The notes under the pieces are model-generated. The model made no database searches and was not told the DNA's origin. It was given only the letters and a program-made list of their open reading frames with translations. 64,000 bases of DNA from Vibrio zhanjiangensis (lineage in GTDB: Bacteria > Pseudomonadota > Gammaproteobacteria > Enterobacterales > Vibrionaceae): positions 1-64,000 of the forward strand of contig NZ_BSPW01000037.1 in the NCBI RefSeq assembly GCF_030161235.1, in the 5' to 3' direction. Each line of letters opens with the position of its first letter. Position 1 is the first letter of the stretch. Below, piece after piece: positions 17,485-26,830 of this stretch. Position numbers and translations under genes: made by a program.

Positions 17485-19116
17485 ATGATTACATCAGTTC
17501 AACCTAACCAACATCTACAAACTTGCGATAAACCAGTTGATGAGCCAAAGCGAGAGAGTGGAGAAGTGGCAAGTAACCACGAAGCATATAAAAGCAATAT
17601 GCAGGTAATACTGAATACTTTAGAAGGAAATGGGGTCTCGTTAACAAACAATTATCTCACACCGAAGCGATTCCCAGTTAGTGAGCATGAGTTAAAAGGG
17701 CTAGAAGACATAACCACTCACCATCAAGATTCTGTGTTTACTGACCTCTACAGTAAAGAGGAAACTCTTATGGATAAAGGAAGATTTTTAGCGCTTGCTA
17801 AAGATATAACGAACTCTAGAGGTGTAAAGACTACCGACTTTGAGTTGAAAGAGGTCACAGCAGGCAACCTCAAGACAAAACCTCTTGAGGAACAAGACTA
17901 TACGAAAGGTGCCCCTTTTTTCTTAAGCTGTAAAACGAAACATTGTGATTTCCCAGGTGCAGTGGGAGGAAATTATCCTACTGCTGAATATCTATCCAAT
18001 CAAGGTACTTCTGTAAAGGTATTCAATCGCTCTGGTGATTATGTTGGCCACTACAATCTTTGGCAACAAGATACTGGTGATTTTTGTATCGGTACCATTG
18101 CCATGATTGATAATCATGGTATAAGCAAATACAGTCCGAAAGACCTCAAGCATTTAGTTGTGGCTCAAGCCATTTCGCTGCTAGACAATAACAAGCAAGC
18201 AAAAAGTGTTTCGATTGGTATGGGTGGGCACAACCTTAAAAACATGTTTCCCGCAAAGTTTGAAAAAAATACTGAAGGTTTTGTAGCATTAGGTCAATTG
18301 AGACATGCTGACTTGAATTTAGTAAACCAGAATTCAGTAAACCAGAATATGGTTACTCAGCTAGAAAAAATTACTGGTTATAAGGTGAGTAAGGAGAGCC
18401 CTGTCATTACTGAGCAGGATAGAATTGGCATGAGTCCAGATCAACGAAAAGACTTTAAAAACGCCTTAGTCGTTGTCGATAGAAATAACCTAGAACAACA
18501 AAGGAATATATTGAATAACTACGAACAAACGAAGAACCAACGTTCATCTGGCACAAGGAGTAAGGACAAAAATAGCGAATCCCTGAAATTGCAACGGACG
18601 GAGGCGTTTCAAAGCAAAGAGAGTCGACTAGCATTTATTGAGACATTGCTAAAAAATAACCCCATACAAGGGTGTAGCTTAGTTTCGGTAAATGGGATGC
18701 ATGCATTACTTCGAGTTGATCATCCCTCTAATCTAGAACAAACAAAACAAACGCTTCAAGATCTAACGAAAAGTGTTCAAGGACTAAAAGTTGAAAATGG
18801 GTTTAGGGGTGATGAGTTAAGAGTCAAGATTCCAAATATTACTGACCTTGTTTCACAAAAATCAGTAAGAGCCACAAATTGGACATCAGATATACAAAAG
18901 AATATTCGCCGTAATGCTGTCGATAACTTTATCTCTAAGAACCAAATAAGTGGGTGTGAGACACTATCAGTAAATGGTGCAGATGTTCTACTCCGAGTTA
19001 GTGAAGAGAAAAAAGTTGCTGTAATGAAAATATTCAGTGATTTGGGTAACAGTATGGGTATAACACTCAAAGAGAGCCCTAAGAGTAATCAGTTGAGAGT
19101 TTCTGTGAAAATCTAA
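17485..19116 (+). CDS. Unrecognised 543-residue protein with a duplicated C-terminal domain
   Basis: ATG at 17485 has AAAGGCG about nine bases upstream. The protein is hydrophilic, Asn/Gln/Lys-rich, without signal peptide or membrane helix. Residues ~150-270 form a globular-looking segment (GAPFFLSCKTKHCDFPG ... VSIGMGGHNLKNMFPAKF) of unknown type. The last 165 residues contain two ~70-residue repeats: about 380-450 and 475-543, sharing IQGCSLVSVNGMHALLRV versus ISGCETLSVNGADVLLRV and ending in ELRVKI versus QLRVSVKI. The DNA is visibly AT-richer than the core genes, suggesting transfer. A secreted effector or toxin-like protein is possible given the lack of family and the accessory setting, but nothing proves it. 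No partner gene adjoins it. Confidence 0.75.
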   Translation: MITSVQPNQHLQTCDKPVDEPKRESGEVASNHEAYKSNMQVILNTLEGNGVSLTNNYLTPKRFPVSEHELKGLEDITTHHQDSVFTDLYSKEETLMDKGRFLALAKDITNSRGVKTTDFELKEVTAGNLKTKPLEEQDYTKGAPFFLSCKTKHCDFPGAVGGNYPTAEYLSNQGTSVKVFNRSGDYVGHYNLWQQDTGDFCIGTIAMIDNHGISKYSPKDLKHLVVAQAISLLDNNKQAKSVSIGMGGHNLKNMFPAKFEKNTEGFVALGQLRHADLNLVNQNSVNQNMVTQLEKITGYKVSKESPVITEQDRIGMSPDQRKDFKNALVVVDRNNLEQQRNILNNYEQTKNQRSSGTRSKDKNSESLKLQRTEAFQSKESRLAFIETLLKNNPIQGCSLVSVNGMHALLRVDHPSNLEQTKQTLQDLTKSVQGLKVENGFRGDELRVKIPNITDLVSQKSVRATNWTSDIQKNIRRNAVDNFISKNQISGCETLSVNGADVLLRVSEEKKVAVMKIFSDLGNSMGITLKESPKSNQLRVSVKI

Positions 19117-19145
19117 TAGTATTTTTTGCAAAAACTAAAGACGTT

Positions 19146-19175
19146 AATGAGGCGGCTTAATAACCGTCTCATTTT
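19146..19175 (+). terminator. Terminator after the 543-residue gene
   Basis: Stem AATGAGGCGG with CCGTCTCATT (one G-T wobble) around CTTAATAA, followed by TTT. Placed 30 bases after the stop codon. Confidence 0.6.
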
Positions 19176-19317
19176 ATTGAAGCTACCAAAGTGATACACC
19201 ATCACTGCTCTGATCAAATTAAACGAACTTTCATATATGTAGTTATCAACAATTAGCTCATTTAGTGAGAAACTGGCAAACATCTGTCCGAAGATGTTCT
19301 GACGGAGCTTGTAACAG

Positions 19318-19863
19318 TTAAGATTTTGGGGGAAGAATAGCGTAGACCAAGCCTTGTTTGGGCTTGCCATTGTATATATACCGATTGGGTGCACTGACTT
19401 CAAACACAGCCCCACATGACTGAGCTAACTTCTGGCTTGAGATATTATCTGGGTCGCAGACAACTTCTATGCGGGTTACTTTCAAAATAGCGAAGCAAAA
19501 TTCTACCAAGGCATCGACGGCTTCTTTCGCGTAGCCTTGTTTTTGGTAGTGGTCACCAAGCCAGTAACCAATACTTGCCATGTTAAAAGTATGGTAGAGC
19601 TCATTGACGGCAACCATGCCAATGAAAGTATTGTCTTTGCGTGTGTAAAGGCCAAAACCAAAGGCTTCAGACTTGATCCAATTTAGGCGAGTCGCCAGAA
19701 TAAACTTTTGCGCCTCATCGACGCAAAAGTCTTGATTGCACCAGTCTATCCAACGATGCAAGCTCGGAGAGGCAAGAACGCACTGAGTGAATGGCTCATC
19801 ATCGTCTTGAGGTATCAACTTCAACACTAGCCGAGCAGTGACAATCTGGTAGTCTGGTTTCAT
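19318..19863 (-). CDS. GNAT family N-acetyltransferase (RimJ/RimL-like)
   Basis: Acetyltransferase of 181 residues of the RimJ/RimL group, which transfers acetyl from acetyl-CoA to an amine, often a protein N-terminus or an amino compound. Seen: VTARLVLKLI opening, the acyl-CoA site IGYWLGDHYQKQGYAKEAV in motif A, and the late RIEVVCDPDNISSQKLAQSC typical of the family. The longest frame starts with TTG at 19884; ATG at 19863 with AGAGG seven bases upstream is chosen. The right-hand edge of the accessory block lies just downstream of it. Substrate unknown. Confidence 0.88.
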   Translation of the reverse strand: MKPDYQIVTARLVLKLIPQDDDEPFTQCVLASPSLHRWIDWCNQDFCVDEAQKFILATRLNWIKSEAFGFGLYTRKDNTFIGMVAVNELYHTFNMASIGYWLGDHYQKQGYAKEAVDALVEFCFAILKVTRIEVVCDPDNISSQKLAQSCGAVFEVSAPNRYIYNGKPKQGLVYAILPPKS

Positions 19864-19915
19864 TGTCGTCCTCTCTTTTGACAAGCAGCACTCTGGATAT
19901 TTTCATTTGCCACGA

Positions 19916-20689
19916 CTACTCAGGTACACGTCTCACCTGAATAATGACCCCAAGTAGGGGGTGATCCAAAAAGTGGGTTTCTGTGCTGCGCATACGTCGT
20001 TTTTGATCCATGCGGTAGCGCTTGAGAAACTGCTCGGAATGAACCGAAGGGGCAATGTCTTCCATTAGCCCAGCTTGGACAGTATCGCTGCCTTCAAGGT
20101 CATTGAGATTGGCTAACACCAGAGGGTTGTCTTCCAGTTTCACCTCACGGGTACTTGGCGCTCTGAGATCGAGCTGAACATCAGCATAGAGATAATGTTC
20201 AACGTAAATTTGTAATTTACCGTCTAGCTCATAAAGCGGCTTAGCAATATTTTCTTCGGTCACGCCATCTATGACTTCAGTGCCCATATTTGGCTGCTTT
20301 GGGCTGCCATCGTTGTTGAATTGTCCGGAAAGGTCACTTCCCGCTTTAATGCGGAAGGTAGGTGCGCGGTAGCGATTACCGTCACCTTGTCTCCACGCCA
20401 TGTGTGAAAGGACTTTAAACCCTGCGTGACTCTGCAACTTTTGGACTTGTGAATTGAGCTTGTATGAGGAAGCCGGCAATAGGGTGACCCCTTTTCGGCT
20501 ACGATAATTGCTATCGCTCAGGTAGCCAGCATTGTCTATGGAAAGCTCAGGCAGTGAATCAGGCCAAGACTCGCTGGTTTGTTCCAGATTTAATACGCGT
20601 TTAAAAATGATCACTTCTATATCAAATTGGCGCTGAGCCCAAGAGGGCATGGCAACAACGAGAAGTAGTAGTGGGATCAGCTTTTTCAT
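19916..20689 (-). CDS. csiV: Peptidoglycan-binding protein CsiV
   Basis: Secreted protein of 257 residues with a signal peptide ending in SWA (MKKLIPLLLLVVAMPSWA) and the CsiV features: DIEVIIFKR near the N-terminus and HPLLGVIIQVRRVPE at the end. In Vibrio cholerae CsiV binds peptidoglycan and lets cells tolerate D-amino acids by activating the LpoA-PBP1a synthase. It follows mfd by 51 bases on the same strand, the order I recall in Vibrio. Confidence 0.88.
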   Translation of the reverse strand: MKKLIPLLLLVVAMPSWAQRQFDIEVIIFKRVLNLEQTSESWPDSLPELSIDNAGYLSDSNYRSRKGVTLLPASSYKLNSQVQKLQSHAGFKVLSHMAWRQGDGNRYRAPTFRIKAGSDLSGQFNNDGSPKQPNMGTEVIDGVTEENIAKPLYELDGKLQIYVEHYLYADVQLDLRAPSTREVKLEDNPLVLANLNDLEGSDTVQAGLMEDIAPSVHSEQFLKRYRMDQKRRMRSTETHFLDHPLLGVIIQVRRVPE

Positions 20690-20725
20690 TGCAACTCCAA
20701 AATAAGGTACATTACCTTGAATTAA

Positions 20726-20750
20726 TTAAGCCTGATCTTCTCAGGCTTGT
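20726..20750 (-). terminator. Hairpin overlapping the end of mfd
   Basis: AAGCCTGA pairs with TCAGGCTT (20728-20748) around a five-base loop, and on the minus strand it is followed by TTAATTAATT. It overlaps the last codons of mfd and lies before csiV, so it is probably a partial terminator reducing read-through into csiV. A second small inverted repeat (AAGGTA-CAT-TACCTT) follows at 20704-20718. Confidence 0.45.
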
Positions 20751-23700
20751 GGTAGAAGGTTATGGCGGAACTCTCCTAACATATCACCGACAAATTGAAT
20801 CCGCTTACGTCTGTCCACCAATGGTACCGTAAACTTAAACTTAGTTGGGCCTTCCATTGCAAATTTTTGCGGCTGTGATTGCAATAGTTTAACCAAATAG
20901 GTTGGATTAATGTCAGCATCCGGATAGAACTCAATGAAGCCACCTTTGTCGTGCGCCTCTATTTTTTTCACTTTTAGGCTGCCTGCTTCGAGTTTAATTT
21001 CAGAGACTGAGAGCAAATTTTTCGTCGCATCCGGTAAGAGACCGAATCGGTCGATCAGTTCAATTTTAAGATCGTCCAATTCGGTTTGGTTGGCGACGCT
21101 GGCAATTTGTTTATACATTGACAAACGGGTGTTGACATCCGGGATATAATCATCGGGAAGCAGCGCAGGTAAACGCATTTCAACTTCTGTTTGCTCTCGC
21201 AGCAGTTCGTCGAGAGACGGTTCTTTACCCTCTTTGAGCGCCTCAACAGCTTGTTCCAGCATTTCCATGTACAGAGTGAACCCAACCGATTGAATTTGGC
21301 CACTTTGCTCATCTCCAAGCAATTCCCCAGCACCGCGTATTTCAAGATCATGGGTCGCGAGGGTAAAGCCAGCGCCTAAATCTTCAAGCGACGCAATCGC
21401 GTCTAAACGTTTGACGGCGTCTTTTGTCATCGCTTTGGGATGCGGCGTAAGCAAATATGCATAGGCTTGATGATGCGAGCGTCCCACGCGGCCACGCAAT
21501 TGGTGCAACTGGGCAAGACCTAAGTTATCAGCTCTGTCCATGATGATGGTATTGGCGGTTGGAACATCGATACCGGTTTCAATGATGGTAGTGCAGACCA
21601 AGAGGTTAAAGCGCTGGTGATAAAAGTCATTCATAATGCGCTCCAGCTCACGCTCACGCATTTGTCCATGTGCGACGGTAATGCGAGCTTCTGGTATCAA
21701 CTTCTCGAGATCCGCGGCCACTTTTTCAATGGTTTCGACCTGATTGTGTAAGAAGTAAACCTGTCCTCCGCGCATTATTTCACGTAACACCGCTTCTCTT
21801 ATAACAGCCGTATCATATTGGCGCACAAAGGTTTTGATGGCTAAACGTCTCGCGGGTGGAGTGGCAATAATCGACAGATCGCGCATGCCACTCATGGCCA
21901 TATTTAACGTACGAGGGATGGGGGTTGCAGTGAGAGTGAGAATATCAACATCTGCCCTCATTGCTTTCATCTTTTCTTTTTGGCGTACGCCGAAGCGATG
22001 TTCTTCATCAACAATCAGCAGCCCAAGATCATTAAACTTAATATCGTCAGATAAGAGTTTATGAGTGCCAACCACGAGGTCTACTTTACCCGCTTCGATA
22101 TCTTGTAGGACTTGCTTTTGCTCTTTGGCGGTTTTAAAGCGAGATAAAACTTCGACACGAATCGGTAGGTTGGCAAAGCGATCTCTAAAGTTTTCAAAAT
22201 GTTGCTGAGCGAGAAGAGTGGTAGGGACCAACACGGCGACTTGTTTTCCGTTGTCTGTGGCAACAAATGCCGCTCTCATTGCGACTTCGGTTTTACCAAA
22301 GCCTACATCACCACACACCAAGCGATCCATTGCTTTCGCTTGGCACATATCCGACATCACCGCGTTAATTGCCATCGACTGATCGTCGGTTTCTTCAAAC
22401 GGAAAGCCGGCTTTAAATGTGGCGTATTGGTCGCGATCTAAAGCAAATTTATAACCGGGTTTTAGCTCGCGTTTGGCATACACATCTAGAAGCTCTGCAG
22501 CGACATCACGCACTTTTTCAGCGGCTCGGCGCCGCGCTTTTACCCATGCTTCGCCACCCAATTTATGCAGCGGGGCCGATTCTTCAGCGCCTCCAGAATA
22601 GCGGCTAATCAAATTCAATGACGCCACCGGCACATAAAGTTTGGCTTCATTTTGATATTCTAGGGTGACATATTCGGTCTTAAGGCCTCCCGCTTCGAGA
22701 GTTTGCAGCCCAATATATCGTCCAATGCCATGATCAATGTGAACCACGGGTTGACCAGCTTTCAGCTCTGCGAGGTTACGAATAACAGCATCACTGTTGG
22801 TGGTTTTTCGATCTTTTCTACGGCGTTGTATCACCCGATCGCCCAGCAGATCGCTTTCACATATTAGTGCGAGCTGTTCTTCACCAAATATGAATCCATG
22901 TTCGGCCGCACCGAGTACAAGAGTATATTTACTGTCTGCGTTGAGCGCTGCGGACAGCGAATCGAGTTCGACAGGACGAAGTTTGATGCGTTGCAAAAGC
23001 TCAAGTAATGCTTCTCGGCGTCCTTCTGATTCAACTGAAAATACAATCTTGCCGGCAAAGGTTTCACTGAATTGACGCAGTGCTGCCAAGGGCTCTTTAT
23101 TTTGATGCTGGGCGGAAAGATTAGGTAAAGGACAAATGGCTGAGTTCACTCGTCCTTGCTTTTCGACAATGGTATCTGCGGATAAATGAACTTGAGGTAG
23201 TGTCTTAAAGTGGCTAAACAGTTCGTCCTTTTTTAGCCACAATTCTGTTGGCGGAAGGAGAGGCCGCAGAGGATCGATTTTACGCTGTTCATAGCGATAC
23301 TCGACGTCCGACAGGAAGTGGTCAATGGCAGCGTCTAAATCACCGACCGTGATCAGTTGGCTGTTATCGGCAATATAGTCAAACAATGTTTCTGTATGCT
23401 CGAAAAACAAAGGTTGCCAGTACTCGATACCCGCAGGCCATATGCCTTTTGAGACCTGAACATAGACAGATTCAGGCTCTCGTCTGGTTTCAAAGCGTTG
23501 ACGCCAGCGAATACGAAAATCTTCTATTGCGCCTTCAGTGGTGGGAAACTCGTGCGCAGGGAGCAAGCAAATTTCCTTCACATCCTCTATCGACCTCTGA
23601 TTTTCTGGATCAAAAGTACGTATTGTATCTATCTCATCATCAAAAAAATCAATACGAAACGGATCGCTTGAACCCATAGGGAACAGATCGAGAATCGAAC

Positions 23701-24202
23701 CTCTGCTGGCATATTCGCCAGGCCCGAAAACCTGATCAACATGGCGGTATCCCGATTTTTCAAGTTGGATTCTAAGTTTTTCAAGCGAGTATAGATCGCC
23801 CACTTTGACCATCAGTGTGTGTTGTAGCAAGAAGCTTCTGGGAGATTGCCTTTGCAATAGTGTGCTGACCGGAATAATAGTAATACCACTATTTTGTGTG
23901 GGCAGTTGGTACAAACGAGCAATACGGTCAGAGATAATTTCTTGGTGTGGAGAGAAACTATCGTAGGGGAGCGTCTCCCAATCAGGGAACAAAGAAACTG
24001 TTTGGTCTGTAAATTGCTCGATTTCTTGTAACAGTTTCAGCGCAGTTTGTGGATCAGCAACCGCCAATAGCGTGTGGCTATCATGCTGGTTAGCGAGTTC
24101 AGCAACCGCAAGAGCCAAACTAGCGCCTCGCAAATTACCGACCTGTTTTTTATCTCTGGTTCCAGAAGGACTGGCCAGATTGAGAAGTGATGTAATAGGC
24201 AT
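20741..24202 (-). CDS. mfd: Transcription-repair coupling factor
   Basis: Full-length Mfd of 1153 residues (E. coli 1148). It dislodges RNA polymerase stalled at lesions and recruits UvrA. In order: UvrB-like N-terminal module, the polymerase-interaction domain (HIDHGIGRYIGLQTLE), the RecG-like translocase with Walker A CGDVGFGKTEVA, DEEH box LLIVDEEHRFGV, motif TATPIPRTLNMAMSGMRDLS, QLRGRVGRS, and the C-terminal TRCF domain. Seven bases separate the upstream plzB-like gene from mfd, indicating co-transcription. Start ATG at 24202. Confidence 0.98.
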   Translation of the reverse strand: MPITSLLNLASPSGTRDKKQVGNLRGASLALAVAELANQHDSHTLLAVADPQTALKLLQEIEQFTDQTVSLFPDWETLPYDSFSPHQEIISDRIARLYQLPTQNSGITIIPVSTLLQRQSPRSFLLQHTLMVKVGDLYSLEKLRIQLEKSGYRHVDQVFGPGEYASRGSILDLFPMGSSDPFRIDFFDDEIDTIRTFDPENQRSIEDVKEICLLPAHEFPTTEGAIEDFRIRWRQRFETRREPESVYVQVSKGIWPAGIEYWQPLFFEHTETLFDYIADNSQLITVGDLDAAIDHFLSDVEYRYEQRKIDPLRPLLPPTELWLKKDELFSHFKTLPQVHLSADTIVEKQGRVNSAICPLPNLSAQHQNKEPLAALRQFSETFAGKIVFSVESEGRREALLELLQRIKLRPVELDSLSAALNADSKYTLVLGAAEHGFIFGEEQLALICESDLLGDRVIQRRRKDRKTTNSDAVIRNLAELKAGQPVVHIDHGIGRYIGLQTLEAGGLKTEYVTLEYQNEAKLYVPVASLNLISRYSGGAEESAPLHKLGGEAWVKARRRAAEKVRDVAAELLDVYAKRELKPGYKFALDRDQYATFKAGFPFEETDDQSMAINAVMSDMCQAKAMDRLVCGDVGFGKTEVAMRAAFVATDNGKQVAVLVPTTLLAQQHFENFRDRFANLPIRVEVLSRFKTAKEQKQVLQDIEAGKVDLVVGTHKLLSDDIKFNDLGLLIVDEEHRFGVRQKEKMKAMRADVDILTLTATPIPRTLNMAMSGMRDLSIIATPPARRLAIKTFVRQYDTAVIREAVLREIMRGGQVYFLHNQVETIEKVAADLEKLIPEARITVAHGQMRERELERIMNDFYHQRFNLLVCTTIIETGIDVPTANTIIMDRADNLGLAQLHQLRGRVGRSHHQAYAYLLTPHPKAMTKDAVKRLDAIASLEDLGAGFTLATHDLEIRGAGELLGDEQSGQIQSVGFTLYMEMLEQAVEALKEGKEPSLDELLREQTEVEMRLPALLPDDYIPDVNTRLSMYKQIASVANQTELDDLKIELIDRFGLLPDATKNLLSVSEIKLEAGSLKVKKIEAHDKGGFIEFYPDADINPTYLVKLLQSQPQKFAMEGPTKFKFTVPLVDRRKRIQFVGDMLGEFRHNLLPQA

Positions 24203-24209
24203 AATTCGA

Positions 24210-24779
24210 TTATTTTTTGTCGCGATCCTTTGAGCGCTGACGAAGTAATTTTTGTTGCTGGTACAGTGCTGCTTTTATCAAGAGATCTTCATCCTGGTCA
24301 CGTAGTAAATCATATTTGATGGTGATTAGGAAATCATCACCATCTTGATTACTAGTTTCTACATGGCCATAGCAGTAGATAGCCGTTGCCGGATGCTCAA
24401 TAAACATTTTTACTCGCACTTTAGTCCCGATAGCCAGTGCTGAACCTGCACCATAGCAGAATTTACTTGCACCAAAGGACAGAGTTTGATGGCGATGAGT
24501 GACATCGTCTTGCTGAGAGAGCATAAAAGTCAGCAGTAAGTTGAGTTTGGAGTTTTGCGCATCGAGGAGATCAATAACATGTTTAAAATCGTTGTTTTTC
24601 AACTCTACACGGGCCTGCTCGTTTAGAATATCTAAATGGCTGAACTCGCTTGCGACAAGAAAAGGGGCTGGAATTTCGCGTTCAAACTGATCATAACTTG
24701 GTAAAACCTCTGTATTCGATAAAGGTTCGACGTTAACGGACATCTTGTGATGTACAGTAAAATATTCTTGATCAGACAT
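24210..24779 (-). CDS. plzB: PilZ-domain protein, PlzB-like
   Basis: Protein of 189 residues with a C-terminal PilZ-like domain (SFGASKFCYGAGSALAIGTK ... IYCYGHVE). The canonical c-di-GMP signature RxxxR...D/NxSxxG is degenerate (HRHQTLSFGASKFCYG), so binding of the nucleotide is doubtful. The position directly upstream of mfd and divergent from lolC matches PlzB of Vibrio cholerae as I recall it. ATG at 24779 with AAGGAA seven bases upstream is preferred to the TTG six bases earlier. A perfect 16-base palindrome lies in the divergent promoter region. Role: regulation of surface or motility functions, unproven here. Confidence 0.78.
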   Translation of the reverse strand: MSDQEYFTVHHKMSVNVEPLSNTEVLPSYDQFEREIPAPFLVASEFSHLDILNEQARVELKNNDFKHVIDLLDAQNSKLNLLLTFMLSQQDDVTHRHQTLSFGASKFCYGAGSALAIGTKVRVKMFIEHPATAIYCYGHVETSNQDGDDFLITIKYDLLRDQDEDLLIKAALYQQQKLLRQRSKDRDKK

Positions 24780-24856
24780 ATGCAAATTCCTTGACGCTAT
24801 GTGTTGATTATCGTCATAAGCAGCAACTAATCAAGGTATGTCGTTGTTTCACGCTT

Positions 24857-24872
24857 AATTTGACGTCAAATT
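24857..24872. promoter_or_regulatory. Perfect 16-base palindrome between plzB and lolC
   Basis: AATTTGACGTCAAATT is self-complementary over 16 bases and sits between divergent genes, 78 bases from the plzB-like start and 73 bases from the lolC start. It looks like an operator for a dimeric regulator; the regulator is not known to me. TTGACG within it could also serve as a -35 box. Confidence 0.5.
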
Positions 24873-24944
24873 GGCGAATAAGGACTACAACCCAAGGCGA
24901 TAAATCGTTACAGTAACGCCTATCAAACGTTTTTGGTTATAACT

Positions 24945-26150
24945 ATGTTCCATCCTGTATCTGCCTTTATTGGTCTTCGTTATTTGCGAGGACGCTCTGG
25001 TGATAGGTTTAGTCGTTTTGTTTCCTATATGTCTACGGCGGGCATTACCATTGGTGTGATGTCTCTGGTTACGGTTCTTTCCGTGATGAATGGTTTTGAA
25101 GCGCAGCTAAAAGGGCGCATCCTTGGTGTACTGCCCCAAGCGATAGTTTCTGCATCTGATGGAAAGACGCCGTACACAACGCCGCCTGAATTTGTTGGAC
25201 AATGGTCAAGCGCCGCTTCTCCTGAACCTATCGTTCAAAGTGAAGCTGTGATTCAAAGCGCAAGCACTTTGTCAGCGGGTTTATTGGTCGGCATTAAACC
25301 CGGTGATCGCGACCCAATAGAATTATTTTTAATCGCTGGCCGTCTTTCCTCTTTGCAGCCTAATCAATATCAAGTATTTATTGGTCAAGGCTTGGCGAGA
25401 ACATTGAAAGTATCTGTCGGCGATAAAGTTCGCCTCATGGTGACCAGTGCAAGTCAATTTACTCCTCTTGGGCGTATACCCAGTCAAAGAATTTTTACCG
25501 TTGCAGGGATCTACAATACAGGGTCGGATGTCGATAGTCAGCTGATGTTGACACATATTGATGATGCTGCGCGCTTACTTCGATTACCGAAAGACACCAT
25601 CACTGGTTGGCGACTGTTCTTTGATGACCCTTTCATTGTCAGTGAGCTCAGTCAGCGACCATTAGCTGATGGTTGGAAGTGGCAAGATTGGCGAGATCAA
25701 CGAGGTGAACTGTTTCAGGCGGTACGCATGGAAAAGAATATGATGGGTCTGATGCTTGGTCTTATTGTTGGTGTTGCCGCATTCAATATTATTTCTGCTC
25801 TCATTATGGTGGTGATGGAAAAGCAATCAGAAGTGGCGATTTTGAAAACGCAAGGGATGACAAGTGGACAGTTGATTGCGGTTTTTATGGTGCAAGGCGC
25901 AAGCAGTGGCATTGTGGGCGCTTTAATCGGTGGGGGGCTGGGTGTGTTACTCGCAAGCAATCTCAACACTTTGCTCGATGGGGCTGGTGTTGCTTTGTTC
26001 TCTGTTGGTGGACAATTGCCAGTCTTAATTAACCCTCTTCAAATTGGGGCTGTGATTTTTATGGCTATTGTACTTAGTTTGTTAGCCACACTTTTCCCAT
26101 CTTATCGTGCATCTTTTGTTAAACCAGCCGAGGCTTTGAGATATGAATAA
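24945..26150 (+). CDS. lolC: Lipoprotein-releasing ABC transporter permease LolC
   Basis: Inner-membrane subunit of LolCDE, which extracts outer-membrane lipoproteins and passes them to LolA. 401 residues: a first membrane helix after [20 protein letters not shown], a long periplasmic domain (about 50-260), then three C-terminal helices of the FtsX type. The open frame runs from a TTG at 24933; ATG at 24945 ([13 protein letters not shown]) matches the family start. Overlaps lolD by eight bases, so the three lol genes are one operon. Confidence 0.95.
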   Translation: MFHPVSAFIGLRYLRGRSGDRFSRFVSYMSTAGITIGVMSLVTVLSVMNGFEAQLKGRILGVLPQAIVSASDGKTPYTTPPEFVGQWSSAASPEPIVQSEAVIQSASTLSAGLLVGIKPGDRDPIELFLIAGRLSSLQPNQYQVFIGQGLARTLKVSVGDKVRLMVTSASQFTPLGRIPSQRIFTVAGIYNTGSDVDSQLMLTHIDDAARLLRLPKDTITGWRLFFDDPFIVSELSQRPLADGWKWQDWRDQRGELFQAVRMEKNMMGLMLGLIVGVAAFNIISALIMVVMEKQSEVAILKTQGMTSGQLIAVFMVQGASSGIVGALIGGGLGVLLASNLNTLLDGAGVALFSVGGQLPVLINPLQIGAVIFMAIVLSLLATLFPSYRASFVKPAEALRYE

Positions 26151-26829
26151 CCTCCTTCAATGTCAAAATATTTGTAAAACTTACCGTGAGGGAGACCTTG
26201 ACACTCAAGTACTCAAAGGTGTCAGCTTTGAATTACAAAAAGGTGAATTAGCGTCCATTATTGGTTCTTCGGGATCAGGCAAAAGTACTTTGCTGCATAT
26301 TCTTGGTGCACTTGACGATGCGACACAAGGAGAAGTGAGTATTCTTGGACAAAAGATTGCGTCTTTGAGCTCGAATAAGCAAGCAAAGCTTCGCAATCAG
26401 CACCTGGGTTTTGTGTATCAGTTTCATCATCTGCTCGCGGATTTCAGTGCGCTAGAAAATGTCGCTATGCCGCTTTTGATCGGGGGGGAAAAGCCTTCCA
26501 AAGCAAAAGAAGCGGCCAGAGCGTTACTCGACAAAGTAGGATTAAATCACCGAATGGAGCACCGTCCTTCGGAACTTTCAGGAGGGGAGAGGCAACGTGT
26601 TGCGATTGCACGAGCGTTAGTGAATAGTCCGTCTTTAGTGTTGGCCGATGAGCCAACGGGTAATTTGGATTATAAGACGGCTTTGTCTATCTACGATCTC
26701 ATGCGAGAACTTAACCAGCAGTCAGGTACGGCTTTTTTGGTTGTGACTCATGATGGGGAGTTGGCGGCAAAAATGGATAGGCAGCTGCATATGCAAGATG
26801 GTTTGTTGCTGGGTGTAGAGGGAGCATAG
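26143..26829 (+). CDS. lolD: Lipoprotein-releasing ABC transporter ATPase LolD
   Basis: ABC ATPase of 228 residues. Walker [10 protein letters not shown], signature LSGGERQR, Walker [13 protein letters not shown], and switch His in VVTHDGELA are all intact. It powers LolC/LolE at the cytoplasmic face. Start overlaps the end of lolC; lolE begins one base after its stop. Confidence 0.97.
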   Translation: MNNLLQCQNICKTYREGDLDTQVLKGVSFELQKGELASIIGSSGSGKSTLLHILGALDDATQGEVSILGQKIASLSSNKQAKLRNQHLGFVYQFHHLLADFSALENVAMPLLIGGEKPSKAKEAARALLDKVGLNHRMEHRPSELSGGERQRVAIARALVNSPSLVLADEPTGNLDYKTALSIYDLMRELNQQSGTAFLVVTHDGELAAKMDRQLHMQDGLLLGVEGA

Positions 26830-26830
26830 T

